A stretch of 64,000 nucleotides of DNA from Harmothoe impar. Taxonomy: Eukaryota > Annelida > Polychaeta > Phyllodocida > Polynoidae. The notes beneath the pieces were generated by a model that was not told the origin of the DNA, ran no database searches, and was given only the letters and a program-made list of their open reading frames with translations. Made by a program: the position numbers and the translations under genes. Each line of letters opens with the position of its first letter. Position 1 is the first letter of the stretch. Shown here piece after piece: positions 42,474 through 54,179 of the stretch. The stretch spans positions 10,615,910 through 10,679,909 of the forward strand of contig OX381721.1 in assembly GCA_947462335.1 (NCBI GenBank), written 5' to 3'.

Positions 42474-44920
42474 CTAGGCAAGTGCCAGAAGCCAAATCTC
42501 GTTGCGTCGTTTATTTGGTGCAGTTCCACGTTCATTGTATTCACAGTGCATTTGGTAGGTGGCATAACGTTCAGAAGGACGCAGTCTTCTAGTCAACAAA
42601 ATGGTCTCCAAAGCCCAATCCTCCTTGGTAGCTTGCATGTCAAATTCCCTGTAAATGTAGACAATATGCCAGATTTAGGTCAGGTTTTTTGTTATATCTT
42701 CATTAATCAAGTGTTTGGATGCAAAGCAACATAAGTTTATCCAAGAATATAGTCTTGGGAATAGACATATCCATTTAGAACACCTCTGGGAGCCCTATAT
42801 ATAATATAAACAAATTTAATCCCAAAAGTTAATTTTGATTTAAAAATTCTATTCAATACGAAAATAACTCTCAGTTTGCAAGCTTCTGTAATTTCTCTAA
42901 CCTGGCATATATCTTTAGGGGCGGCCAACACTCCAGTTTGACTGCTGGGTTAGCAGGACGGGGTGGTGGCCATCGGCAAGCATTTTGGATGGGGAGGGCT
43001 CGGGGACCCCTCCCAATGTAGAAGGACACACTGACCACCTCACCCTGAGGGCCTACTGCCCATACGATGGGCCAGCTCTTGTGAAACTTCTCATCTGTCA
43101 GGTAAAGCAAAGGAATGTTAAAGCTGGTGTGTCAGCTAATATTTGATGACTTTTTAATCATGCCATATTATTATTGGATATCCTACACTGTAAAAATAAT
43201 TCCGTTAAAATAACGGAGATTCACTGGCAACACTGGGTGCCGGACTTTCACTGTTATTTTTACGGTCACCGTTTTTTCCTAAGTCACCGTTATTTTTACG
43301 GAACTGTCACCGCTATTTTTAAACAAGAAATCTCCATTATAAATTTTTTTAACAGTGATTCTCAGTACCGTTAAAAAAATGGTGATTCACTGGCAACACT
43401 GGGTGCCGGACTTCCACCGTTATTGTCACGGTCACCGTTTTTCCCAAAGTCACCGTCATTTCTACGGAACTGTGAATCACCGTTATTTTAACAGAATACA
43501 AAACATCACTGTATTCTGATTCAGTGCCTAAACAATAATTGTAATGGTATTTTGTGTAATTAAACTGATTTGTCCCAGTGTTATTCAGTTCATTTATCCC
43601 CCTATACCTAACTCCATGCTCAATATGGTTCCAAACCCAATTTAGTTCCAATCAGCAATATCATCTTAGTGTCAGGACTTCAGACCTAATCATTAGGAAT
43701 TAGTCTATGAAAGCCTTATACAATGCTTCATGACACTTTGTAATACCAGTCCATGAGCAGAAGTCACTCTAGGATGGCTACAGAGCAAACCTTACAGCTG
43801 TATCTGTATATACATTTCTTATCACCACAAAAATGGTGTTCCTAGCATCCAGGAAAATCTCTTCATGGACCAAACTGCCACCTGGTGTGATAAAACTGAA
43901 ATCAATTGAACGTAGCTTCACCGTAAAATAAACTGTGTTTCACTGTAAAAATAAACGGTGTTTCACTGTATTGGATTACAGATATTCAAAGTAAAATTGA
44001 TTGATTTTACATTGCCTCACCGTAATCATATGTTATGATGAATCACCGTTAAATTTTACACTGATTCTCCGTATATTCAACGGAATATTTTTACAGTGTA
44101 TCCTATACATACTCCCTAAATCAATAAGGTTAACACATGTAGTGCAATCATTTTTGCTGTAGGTTGACACTAAAACTTCCTTTGTGTTTATACTGCATGG
44201 CTCAGTGCTTTCCCTATTAGCTTAGTTCCCAGTATGCTCACATAGGGGGGGGGGGGACACTGAGTCAGTGAGGTGAATAAGCAACATTTTTTTTCTATCT
44301 CATTCATGCATTTATAAACAAATATATTTAACATTGAGCCCTGCATATCAACTAAAATAATAACAAAATCCTTGACATTACAATTATATTCTTTTTGAAG
44401 AAAAGGTTTCGGAAGTCTATTAGCCTATATACCATCTTTCAAAGACAAGGATTAAGAGCAGTAGAGGATAAGTGTAAGCAATGGCATTTGAGGAGATGTG
44501 TGAGCCTATTGTCTTAATTGCTCACTTGCATACACTACTCACCTCTACTGTTGTAGCCGGTGATGTAGTCCATGAGGCGGTGGAATCCATTCTGCCGTTC
44601 TTCTACCAGACCATGAAGGAAGGTGGTACACCAGTAGGTTCGGGGGTAGGACCGCACCTCGTGAGTCTATGGAATTAACACACAATATAATCAACTTCTT
44701 CATTTGTCATTGGGAAGTCATATGCATATTAGATTTCTCAGGTAGAATTATGTAGATGAACAGTAGGGGTATCATGGAGCAATACGATATCTGTTATTTT
44801 CAACAGCATTACGAATATTTGTAGAGATCTTACATCTAGTATCTCCAGTAGGTTGTAGGTGGGCAGGACGGGGGCACGGGGGTCTATCTTCGCCCACTTC
44901 TCAGGGTTCCACAGACTCAT
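42474..44920 (-). CDS. SOUL/heme-binding (HEBP2-like) protein, - strand copy (192 aa)
   Basis: Exons in transcript order: 44834-44920 (87 nt), 44543-44666 (124), 42902-43094 (193), 42474-42648 (175), all GT/AG with matching phases 0, 1, 2. The protein starts MSLWNPEKW, then has YPRTYWCTTFLHG and FHRLMDYITGYNSR, a strand-rich core (SWPIVWAVGPQGEVVSVSFYIG), a WPPPRPANPAVKLE segment and the closing YQMHCEYNE...RRNEIWLLALA. This follows the SOUL domain order (FxxLxxYIxGxN, core strands, final NEVWL). SOUL proteins bind heme or related tetrapyrroles, or act in mitochondrial permeability and cell death; the role here is unknown. The intron between exons 2 and 3 holds a 913-bp transposon. An upstream in-frame ATG (44932) exists, but the paralogue supports 44920. 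Confidence 0.82.
43186..44098. mobile_element. 913-bp non-autonomous element, CACTG...CAGTG, TA target duplication
   Basis: Ends CACTGTAAAAATAATTCCGT and ACGGAATATTTTTACAGTG, with TA at 43184-43185 and 44099-44100. The interior is built of repeated modules (TCACTGGCAACACTGGGTGCC at 43221 and 43387, and many ACGGTCACCG boxes). No transposase. The uninterrupted sister repeat at 8530-8995 shows the exact pre-insertion TA. Confidence 0.93.
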
Positions 44921-45985
44921 CTGGAAAGGCATTACATCTGCAGAGGTCGGATCACCAACAATGCAATCCCTTTGAAGGTGTTTTAGTATAATATTTCCTT
45001 TCCTATCCAGTTCTTATCATTTAGCTTGTATGGCATATATATTTGTACTTGTAATATGTAAGCACAAGGTGCAAATCCCGGTGCATTCATGGTATCTAAC
45101 ATAGTGCGTGTTCTAAATCGCTGTTCGTATTATAGGTACCCATTCCTAAGGCCCATTCATTCATTCATTCATTTATTCCTACATTCGGTTGTTACCCATC
45201 ACATAACTATGGATATGATATTGCAACTGTTATTATTTTTGTGTGCACCCACATCTCACATGTAAACTTGTCTCAGTAGATCACCACTGACAAGTAACAA
45301 TAGGAGGCCCAATATAGACATAACTATGATTATAATTATGTGTAGCATACAGACAGTGCTCTTACAAAACTATACGTCAATGCTTCCTTTCCCCTAGACT
45401 GTTTTTTGTCCTTCATAAATTATCAACGTAGCCATACCTTGGGTGTTTCTTGTACATTCCTATTCCATGTGTTAAATACATTACTCAGAATATGTCCATG
45501 GCACATTCCTCAATCCACGACATCACAATATATCCCTTCCCATCTCAGTTGTATACAGTTTTGTTGCTGATCCCAAGCACTGACCTATATACTTAATCCC
45601 AAATCCGAAGTTGTACTAGGATAATCCACAACGGGTTCCTCTTCATTAAGTCAATATTCCACAGGGAGAATTAACTATAGAACAACGGCAGACAATATCC
45701 ATTGGTTATCTAGTGAGCCGCACGATAAAATGTTAGTCGTTTGATTACTCCTTTTTTACAGACATACTGAGCAGAATAATTATATGTACTTTGTTGATTT
45801 ATTGTTAACTAGACATGACATCTTCCCAGCACATAAGGAAGAGGTAAGAATGGGTTGGACATTTATAAAGGGTCAGGAATTACCTGGCTCTGGTAAGAAA
45901 ATCTGCTGGACTCTCGACAAGTTCATAAATAAAAGAAAGAGAGTCAAAAGGGAGGCCATGTTGCTTCCAGAATGATTCCCTTCTT
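44921..45985. other. Gene-free interval upstream of the - strand SOUL gene
   Basis: AT-rich, with a short (CATT)n run at 45160. The ORF of 63 codons at 45784-45975 has no recognisable domain and is probably chance. Confidence 0.5.
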
Positions 45986-46642
45986 CAGGGAAGCTGTACA
46001 ACCGTGATCTGCAGTAACTAACGTAATCTGCAGTAGTGCAGATAACGGCAGATCATCCAAACGTGATCTGCACCAAAATAACGTGATCTGCATCAATTCA
46101 CGTGGTGCAAAAATTCGTTATTTGCATAAGGAGAACTCTCCCTGATGCTATTTGCATCAAAACATGTAGACCTATGTGATAATTATCTAGGGGTATCTAG
46201 AAGTAAATTGTATTATTTATGCAGAGTGACCTATGGGGCATCTAGGAAGTATTTTGGGGTTGTTTCACACTATCCAGGGGCAACCTGGGGCATCTAGGAA
46301 GTATATACAGGGGGTTGTTTCAAATTGCCCATGGTCCACTTAGGGGGTTTCTTTCCTAAAAAATAGTCTAAAGGTCAATTTTCCTAAAAATGGCTAACTT
46401 GGTGAGAAAAATGTTGGAAGCTGCAAAAAGGTCAATTTTTCCTAATAATGGCCAATTTGGTGAGAAAAGTGGCCAAAATTGCCCAGAATTAGAAAGATAA
46501 TGGCTGGATAGTTGTAGCAGATCAGTTTAGTTTGATGCAGATCACGTTATCTTGATGCAGATCACGTTTGGATGGGCTGCCGTTATCTGCACTACTGCAG
46601 ATCACGTTAGTTACTACAGATAACGGTTGTACAGAAGCCCTG
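45986..46642. mobile_element. 657-bp element with ~110-bp TIRs made of ACGTGATCTGCA repeats
   Basis: The ends CAGGGAAGCTGTACAACCG and CGGTTGTACAGAAGCCCTG start arms in which GTGATCTGCA recurs four to five times with varied spacers. The centre repeats GGTCAATTTTCCTAA and GGCATCTAGGAAGTAT. Non-coding; I could not define a target duplication. Confidence 0.8.
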
Positions 46643-46867
46643 GCTGATTTGAGGAGCGTAGCTGCTAGGTGACTCCCTGGCTCAGCTAGAGAGTCGCCTA
46701 GGGGAGTCACATAGCTCCCTGAGTCAGCTAAGGGAGTCACAACGGGTCCCTCATATAAGAACAGAACTAGGAAAGCAACATTCGGAATTAATCAACATTG
46801 AATCACAGGTTATGTCAAGTTTACTTGTTACAGACAGGTGGATCAGCCTCTTTAGTACACACGGTAT

Positions 46868-47015
46868 GTAATAGATAGACAATGGTTATGAAAAGGTATA
46901 TAGAATTAACCACAGCTTTCTGGTGGGGCCAGACGAGGGCGAAGCCCAAGTCGCCTTACCAGAAAGCTGTGGTTAATCCTACTTACCTTTTCATAACCAT
47001 TGTCTATCTATTTTA
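46868..47015. mobile_element. 148-bp foldback element
   Basis: Arms of about 54 bp (AATAGATAGACAATGGTTAT...CACAGCTTTCTGG) pair with their complement around a ~30-bp loop (GGGCCAGACGAGGGCGAAGC). Partial ACGGTATG repeats flank it. Confidence 0.85.
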
Positions 47016-48026
47016 AACCACGGTATGCAATATAACCAAGGTGCGAATCCTTTGTCTTAGCTCTACACCGTGGTTTAAACTACATTACTGTAGGGGAATT
47101 ACAATCATACGTAATACACTAGAGTTTGACATGTGCCTGCACATAATCCAGTCACCCGCCGGGCTGGGGATATAATTTCTATGGATTAACCTCACAGCTC
47201 TGACACTATAGGTGAAACAATATGGAGGACAAGTCCTATACCATTAATGTTGTATTTATATGGAAATAGTTATTGACCCTAGTGTGATGTAAAAATGGTG
47301 TAAGACTTGATTGACCGTTAATGGGTTCATCTCTACAGAAGATAGGTATGTATACTTTGCCTTTTATTGTATCCATGTGCTGTGTGTAGGTAGAATGGGC
47401 ACAAATTTGTTGCCCGTTTAGTGTTATGTATAGATACAAACATTAAAAAGCCAATAGTTGTGTAGATGTATCCAATGTAGGGCAGTTTGTAACGGCTCGG
47501 GGGACATATTTGGCACAAAGGAAGACTATAAAATTGATTAGTGTTCATCATTTTTAGCCAAGAGAATGCGCATGTGGGTGTGTTATGCTTGATCTACATA
47601 CCAGTATATATCTACAGAATCTGATATACATGTACTGGTACAGCTTCCCAGCAAATTAGTTCCAGATTGTTTCACCTTGTTTTACCCCTAGAACTGTGTG
47701 CTCATTACATGCATTTTGTGTCACATCTGTACCATGTAACAGACTCACACATACTGACACTGTGTTCCATGGAACAGATTCACACAGATTTTCAAAAAGC
47801 TTATCCACACAAAATGACAAAATATATAGTGCCCTAGACCAAATTGTTTAGCCATGCATTTTTAGTTTTATTATGGATTGATGAATAGAAGGACATAATG
47901 TAATAATTATTACAACCAGCAGTAATTGACATAAGTTGTCATAGCACACAATTGGTGTGTGTTCTGCTGGTTTGTGCAAACTCATTCAATCAGGTTCCTA
48001 GCATTTCAACATAGGGCTGATGAGTA
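47016..48026. other. Gene-free interval
   Basis: AT-rich intergenic DNA between the two SOUL genes. A short inverted pair (TTTAAACCACGGT / ACCGTGGTTTAAA, 47012-47077) is the only structure seen. Confidence 0.5.
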
Positions 48027-48260
48027 TGCATGTGCCTCTACATGGGTAAAAATCGACACGTGCGACATGGTGACACGGCCCTTTTAAAAATTGACGGACA
48101 TAGTAAAATTGAAATTAAAAATCGACGGACATGGAAGAATTGAGTAGAATGTATAGAAATGTATGGAATAAAGATTGACACAACGACACAGTGCATTTGT
48201 GCTAAAAATCGACACGGCGACATGGTCATAAATCCGGGTACCCATGTAGAGGCACATGTA
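48027..48260. mobile_element. MITE with GCATGTGCCTCTACATGGG termini
   Basis: The left GCATGTGCCTCTACATGGG and right CCCATGTAGAGGCACATGT are inverted. The interior repeats AAAATCGAC(A/G)(C/G) and GACATGG. Non-coding. Confidence 0.8.
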
Positions 48261-49518
48261 TGTACCTGGTCTATAATAACCATCAGCATGCGAGTTCACA
48301 TATATATATATATATGCATCAGAAGATAGCCAGGCTTTTATCCAAATATGATGACCAGTGGAAAGGTGTATATCATCTGGACCTCTTACTGCTGCATGGC
48401 ATGTATTTCTACACCTAATGAATCTTAATAGAAGGACAGGTGCATTGTCTGATGCACAATACAGTGGGACCCTTTTTAGATGCTTATATATAAGGATAAC
48501 CATTCTCTTTAGTCAGAAAAAGGGGTACAATCAACTTTGATGACACCTGGTGTCACACATTGCAGGTATTTGTGTGATGCAGTGTCCCCTAGTTTCCCTA
48601 CTGGCACACACTCACACAACATCAAACATAACCATTATCACTTTGTCAGGTTGAAACAGTGCAGGGTTTTAACACCAGGTGGCATCTTTGTTGTTCCTTG
48701 ATATTCTCAGGGGTAAAATGGAATCATTATCATTGTGAAAAACCATAATAACATGTTTTCAATGTATCTAAGACCTGGCCATACACTTCTAATTCTATTG
48801 AGTTTCATTAGATATTGAAATACCTGCCATATGATTTTAATCAGAATGACAATAAGAGGGAAGGACTATAAACACCTTTCCTCTGGTAATCTTATTTGGA
48901 TAAAGGTCTGACCTTCTGTCACATGTATATTTGGCATAGCCTTCGCAGCGATATACGGCTGCCGGTCCCTTCGGGACTGGTGTGAAAAGCTAGAAGACAC
49001 ATGTATATATAGCTAATGGTTGGCATGAGTTGCCCACAACTTCATCAGTTTTACACTACCATGATTTCTGTTATGGTGACCTATGCCAACCTCTAAATAT
49101 AATGAGTATAACAAACTAAACAGACTTTCCACCTTTTTTTCCAAAAAATCAAAAAAGTTGAACAATAATTATAGTTTGTGCCAAAAATACAACATTTTAT
49201 AACGTTATATAACGTTTCTGTAAGGCTCCTTGCCATGGCATAACGTTATAAAAAGTTTTAAAACGTTATTTTGACGTGAAATAATGTGTTATTTTTTGTT
49301 AGCTGGGTAGGTATTCAGCCTGTACCTTAGATATTCACCACAGACGATGACCCTGGACACAATGATCTCAGAGCCGCCCTCCTGTGGCAAGGAGACTGAC
49401 TACTGACTAAGCCCAATACTGGAGCCCCACCTGCAGTGGTGGTGGCGAACTAGCAAGTACTGGGAGCTATTATCTATCTGATTCTTTTTGATTGCAGTTT
49501 CAGATGTAAAGTTAGACA
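48261..49518. other. Interval upstream of the + strand SOUL gene
   Basis: It contains the inverted AACGTTAT MITE copy (49180-49310). Otherwise AT-rich, with no promoter element I can call. Confidence 0.5.
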
Positions 49519-51919
49519 ATGAGTTTGTGGAACCCTAAGCAATGGGTGAAAGCCCGGATGCCTCGGAGTGGTGCCCCGGTTGTCCCCTTGTACACCGTCA
49601 CAAAGAAGCATGAGGTATGTTTATAATTATGTCTCTCTCTGTAAATGGAAATAAATATTTTATATTTGCAATTTGCCCAACAAGCATGACAATCATTATG
49701 CTGAAGGCTTTGTTTTTATTTATTGTTATGATGTACCAATGCAGTACCAGTGCGTAACTCACCAGTGCTACCTATTTAAACCGTAACTAAAACATGTCGA
49801 CCCTTCTGAGGTACTATAATATATCGTATATTATCTCCATCATCTCAGCTCTTGTACATTTGGCAAGGAACTCTCATGTTATTGACCCTGGTGTTGTAGG
49901 AGTATGAGGAGAGGGCCTACCCCCACACCTACTGGTGCACAGCCCTCCTACATGGCATGGAGCAGGCCAAACCCATCGCCTTCCGCCGCCTCATGGACTA
50001 TACTTCCGGCTACAACTCACGGGGTAAGCTAGTCTTTAAGCTGCAAGTGTGCTAAGCTAATTCACAACGTTTGAGGATAAGGCCAACAGCAGCTGTGTTT
50101 CATGAAACATGGTCCTGAGAATAAGTCCTTTCAATTGTCCAGCCGACTCATGTTCCCAGGACTGTCTTGTATAATACAGTATATACATAGATATCTAGCC
50201 TCTCCGTGTAGAAGACCATTGCCAATACCATGTGAAGGACTAAGGATTATCAGATTTCGCCTGAGGAAATTGCAACTAAAATCCCATTCTCAATCTACAT
50301 ATAAATATTCCCAAAAAACTCTATGCCTCGTCGTTGACCTTAACAGGAGAGAGGTTCCAGTACAGTGGTCCTATCGTGTGGAGTATGACACCTCGTGGAG
50401 AACCCGTCAGTGTGTCCATCTTCATCGGGCTGGGGCCCAAGGCCATGCAGGGTACCAATGCCGCCCACTGGCCCCCACCCAAACCCAGCCACGGGGCGGT
50501 CAGAATAGAACAGTGGCCGGGTATGAATGTCTATGTTAGGTAAGTCATGTGTCTATGTTAACTGAACAGGTATGTGTGTTGTATATTCAATGAACAATGG
50601 GTATGTCTTAGGTGACACATGTGTGTAGGGTAGGTTCACCATAAGTCGGCTACATACCTCCAAGGTGGATAAAATACATATGAAGTCAAACTAACAGTAC
50701 CAACTAGTTGAATCATTGTTATTCAACAATGTATAAATGTCCATTCAACATCATACTGGTTGCTACTCTTCATTATAATCCTTTATCTTCCCATCTTACT
50801 AATTGCCCAAATATTCTTTTATTAATATTTTGTTTTTCTAATTCAGTCGTTTTCTAGATAAGTCGAATGCGTGTTGGTGGCCGGCCCCTCAACCAAGTGA
50901 TCCCAACATCTTTGTTGAGTGTTGGCCTGCCATGATTATCTATGCCAGGTACACACTTTCTCTTAAAACCTGATTAGTGACAGAAATTAACTATATTGGT
51001 GCTTGTCTTGATAATCCCTTTCCTGGACTAATATTGATCTAATATTGGTGTAAGCAGTTTCCTAAATACAGTTTTAAAATAAAGTTTACTAGATACATTA
51101 TAGTGATAGTTAGTAAGTCCATATGATAGTGGACATACACAAGTAAGTCAGGAATGTTCTCTTCCATTTTGCTAATCTAATTCTTTAGCTGTCTGCTTTG
51201 TTGAGAATCCATCTAATACTGATATTTCCACAAATCATCCTAGCATTGCAAATTGATAAATGCTGTACGTCTTCCAGTCCAGGAATATAACCATAAAAAT
51301 TCACCTTTCCACAAATTAACACATTAATTTTTATCTAAATCACTGACCATTGTAAGCATTGTGATACAACTGAGCTATGACAATAATCATGCCAAATTAG
51401 CTTATGACTTCTAGATTTATATAATCCTAGATGATATATTTCATGGAAAACACAACGATTAATTGCACGCTATGGTTGGTGATTTACATTTCAGGAAAAT
51501 GTTCTCATTTATGTAAATGATGGAAAATTTACTATCTTCCCCAGTATCTAGAAGCTATGAAGCCATGTGACCTAATCGATGGATATAACCTTCTTATTCA
51601 AATAAATAAATTGACTCTGTACTGGTCAAAATCGAATCTGTTATCTTTTGACTGATTAGTAAAGGTGTACGCGAGCCTTACTTTGGCATAATTGTATACC
51701 TTTGTATATCACTGTGCTTACCGTTACATACATTCACATTTCAGACCTTTTCATGGGACGGCCACAAAACAGGATTGGGCTCGCGAGACCTATACAATGT
51801 CAAAGAATCTTCCGAGGGTCCATTGGGTTGGGGGATACCGGATGCACTGTGAATATGATGATATAGCCAAGCCTGTAGAACGGCGACGTAATGAAATATG
51901 GTTCTTAGCTCTAGCCTGA
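49519..51919 (+). CDS. SOUL/heme-binding (HEBP2-like) protein, + strand copy (195 aa)
   Basis: Exons 49519-49614 (96 nt), 49900-50023 (124), 50347-50539 (193), 51745-51919 (175), GT/AG, phases 0, 1, 2. Sequence: MSLWNPKQWVKAR, EYEERAYPHTYWCTALLHGM, FRRLMDYTSGYNSRG, FQYSGPIVWSMTPRGEPVSVSIFIGLGP, HWPPPKPSHGAVRIEQWPGMNVYVR and GYRMHCEYDD...RRNEIWFLALA. It is the paralogue of the gene at 42474-44920, in opposite orientation, with identical lengths for exons 2-4. The SOUL fold is a heme or porphyrin-binding barrel; heme-ligand residues are not clear. A polyadenylation signal AATAAA is at 51964-51969, 45 nt after the stop. Candidate extra exon: 50847-50948. Confidence 0.85.
50847..50948 (+). other. 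In-frame 102-nt candidate cassette exon, partial duplicate of SOUL exon 3
   Basis: Bounded by TAATTCAG and AG/GTACAC, phase 2 on both sides, so inclusion adds 34 residues without shifting frame. It encodes FLDKSNACWWPAPQPSDPN then a strand ending PAMIIYA. This is homologous to the second half of exon 3 and closer to the - strand paralogue (IQNACRWPPPRP) than to its own gene's exon 3. It could be an alternative exon or a relic. Confidence 0.55.
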
Positions 51920-51963
51920 TAAATCCGTAGTATACATATTGATGTTATCCATTTATGCTGGTG

Positions 51964-51969
51964 AATAAA
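51964..51969 (+). terminator. Polyadenylation signal of the + strand SOUL gene
   Basis: AATAAA 45 nt after the stop codon. Confidence 0.6.
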
Positions 51970-53580
51970 AGATATAGCTAATTGTATATTGACAAAAGAA
52001 TGTGTCTGTGTTTCATTAAACCGAATACAACAAAGCATATGACATCCCTATCTCGTAACCATAGAAATTGCTGATGGCGTATGAGTGGCATAAGGAACTG
52101 GTACGCCACAGCCAGCCTCAAGAGTGGGGTACAAGCCTAAACCGTGGTGTACAGGGCTCCAGTCAGCTCTGTCTCTTGGGCTCAACATGTCAAAAGTTTA
52201 TTTTCTATCGGGAATTTTCATGGCCACACATCATGCTCTAGGTATTACTTGCAACATTTCTTTAAATTGCTTCTGAAAAAGGGCCTTAGACGGCTTAGAA
52301 GGCCACTTATGGGCCAACCGAACCACCATTGATTTAATATGATTATTTGTATTCAACCGTCTTGTCGTATTAAGTTATCATCCAGCCTTTGATTAAGAAT
52401 CAATAAGTGAATGATGCATTTCTTGCAACGAAAGAGCACAACAGGAATAATAAACTATTCAGTTGATTACCCTATTCAGTGTGGCTTTCAGTCTGTAATT
52501 CAGTATGCTTATTACTAGTCATAATATTCAGAGTTAGTATTTGGTGATATATCTTTTACTCCAGGTGTGTGTTACATGAGAGTGTGTCTGAACCTACACT
52601 GCAGTATGTAGCCGTTATTTAACATAATATATAACGACATTGAGATTCATTATGTTGAAGTGAAAACTTATGTTGCAACTTCTCTACAATCATTCTATAT
52701 TGATACATATGTATTTTGCCAGACAATAAAAAACATTCCAAACCAAAATGAAGTATGAGAAAAATTTAATAAGCAGACAATAACAACAGTGGTCCTATAC
52801 TCATGAAGTGCGGTTTCCTTCTGATATACCGATACATAAACCATAATACTCCTACGATAATTAAAAAGATACAGCTAAAGATTAAAATATCCCTCTGATA
52901 TTCCTTAAGTCCCTTATCGGACTAGGGCGTGTAAGGGTACTCTGGTTTCGCCTGTCTGTGAGCAGGATTAACGGAGATAGAGATCAAAAACTACCCCAAA
53001 AAAGGATTTTTTCCCGGGATTTTTCACCTTAACACATGATGATCTATTCTGCAACCTCATGCATTAATAGAATATTGTAACTATATGATTATTTCTTTTA
53101 TATATCACTCACCCACTGACGTGAGGAATATTTTGGTACCCAATTTGCATAATATATAGCCCAAACTGTATGAGTCCTATAGTGACTTTTTCTTGGGTGG
53201 GGTGGGTGGGGTGGGGGGGGGGGGTAGAATTTACATTCCTTAGGAAATCCGGAAATTTAACTAATACTTCTGTTCCTTTATGTTTCTGAGTATGTAATTG
53301 ACTTTGACACTTGCAATTCCTTTCAGTTTCAAAGTTTGAAGCCATAGGGCGGGTGCTGGCCCCCCACACCCCCTGGAGGCTCCAGTGCCTGGCTCCAGGC
53401 CCCCAGGAACCTCTGCCTGTCATGGGGTCACGGTGGAACCCCAATTAGGGATCCTGTCCCTTTGAACTGATGCTTTAATTGATGAATATTGAAAAAAAAA
53501 GTGTTTCCTATCAATAAGCATACCCAATAATCCATATCAATGACCCCACTAAAAGTAGTATGTTCCAACAGCTGGTAGGG
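51970..53580. other. Gene-free interval
   Basis: AT-rich with a G-run at 53195-53225 and a GC-rich patch at 53340-53440. The open frame across that patch looks like repeat sequence, not a gene. A GCCAGACAATAAAAAaCATTC segment near 52715 is shared with 58035-58060. Confidence 0.5.
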
Positions 53581-53584
53581 AGTG

Positions 53585-53990
53585 GATTTACAATGGTATA
53601 AAATCAGGGCTTGTAGGAATTTATCATGAATTTACAATGGTGCAAAATCGGGGTTTGTGGAACTTTATCATGAACTTACAATGGTGTTAAGTCGGAACTT
53701 GTAGGACTTTATCATGAATTCACAATGGTGTAAAGTCGGGTCTTGTATGACTTTATCATGAATCAAAATGGTGTTAAGTCAGGGCTTGTAGGACTTTATC
53801 ATGAACTTACAATGGTGTAAAGTCGGAACTTGTAGGACTTTATCATGAATTTACAATAGTGTAAAGTCGGGGCTTGTGGGGCTTTGTTATGGCTTTACAA
53901 TAACGTAAATTTGAGGCTTGTATGGATTTGTTATGGATTAACAAGTTTGGTGTAAAGTTTGGAATTACAGACATTTGTAAGATTTTAAAT
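53585..53990. repeat. 44-bp satellite array (copy 2, opposite orientation)
   Basis: CAATGGTGTAAAGTCGG-type units at about 53591, 53635, 53679, 53723, 53766, 53810 and 53854, period 44. The reverse complement of the 3440-3830 units aligns with these (GGTGTAAAG..C..GGCTTGTAGG), and the outer flanks (TTGGAACATAC; ATTGGGTATG) are also homologous. Confidence 0.88.
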
Positions 53991-54179
53991 AATGTGTCAA
54001 TACAGCCATTACGAACTTTGATCGGCATGTAAAGCCTATCCAAAGAGCCATAATTGATCAGCTTTACATTTAATGTAAATCTCGTTGTAAATGTCTGTAA
54101 TGTTTTGTGATTGTCTGTAAAATCGGTCTTTATTCCAAATGTAAAACCATTGTAAACTCCTAAACTCGTGCAGTGCTAA

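Noticed and set aside
42871..43110. 79-codon - strand frame as a separate gene
   Set aside because: It is exon 3 of the SOUL gene read through both splice sites.
47030..47075. tRNA-like box (GGTGCGAATCC)
   Set aside because: No matching A box at the right spacing and no cloverleaf.
50102..50539. 145-codon + strand frame as a gene
   Set aside because: It is an off-frame reading over SOUL exon 3; the exon 3 frame carries the conserved sequence.
53109..53444. 111-codon - strand frame
   Set aside because: No recognisable domain; it covers a G-run and a GC-rich repeat-like patch.
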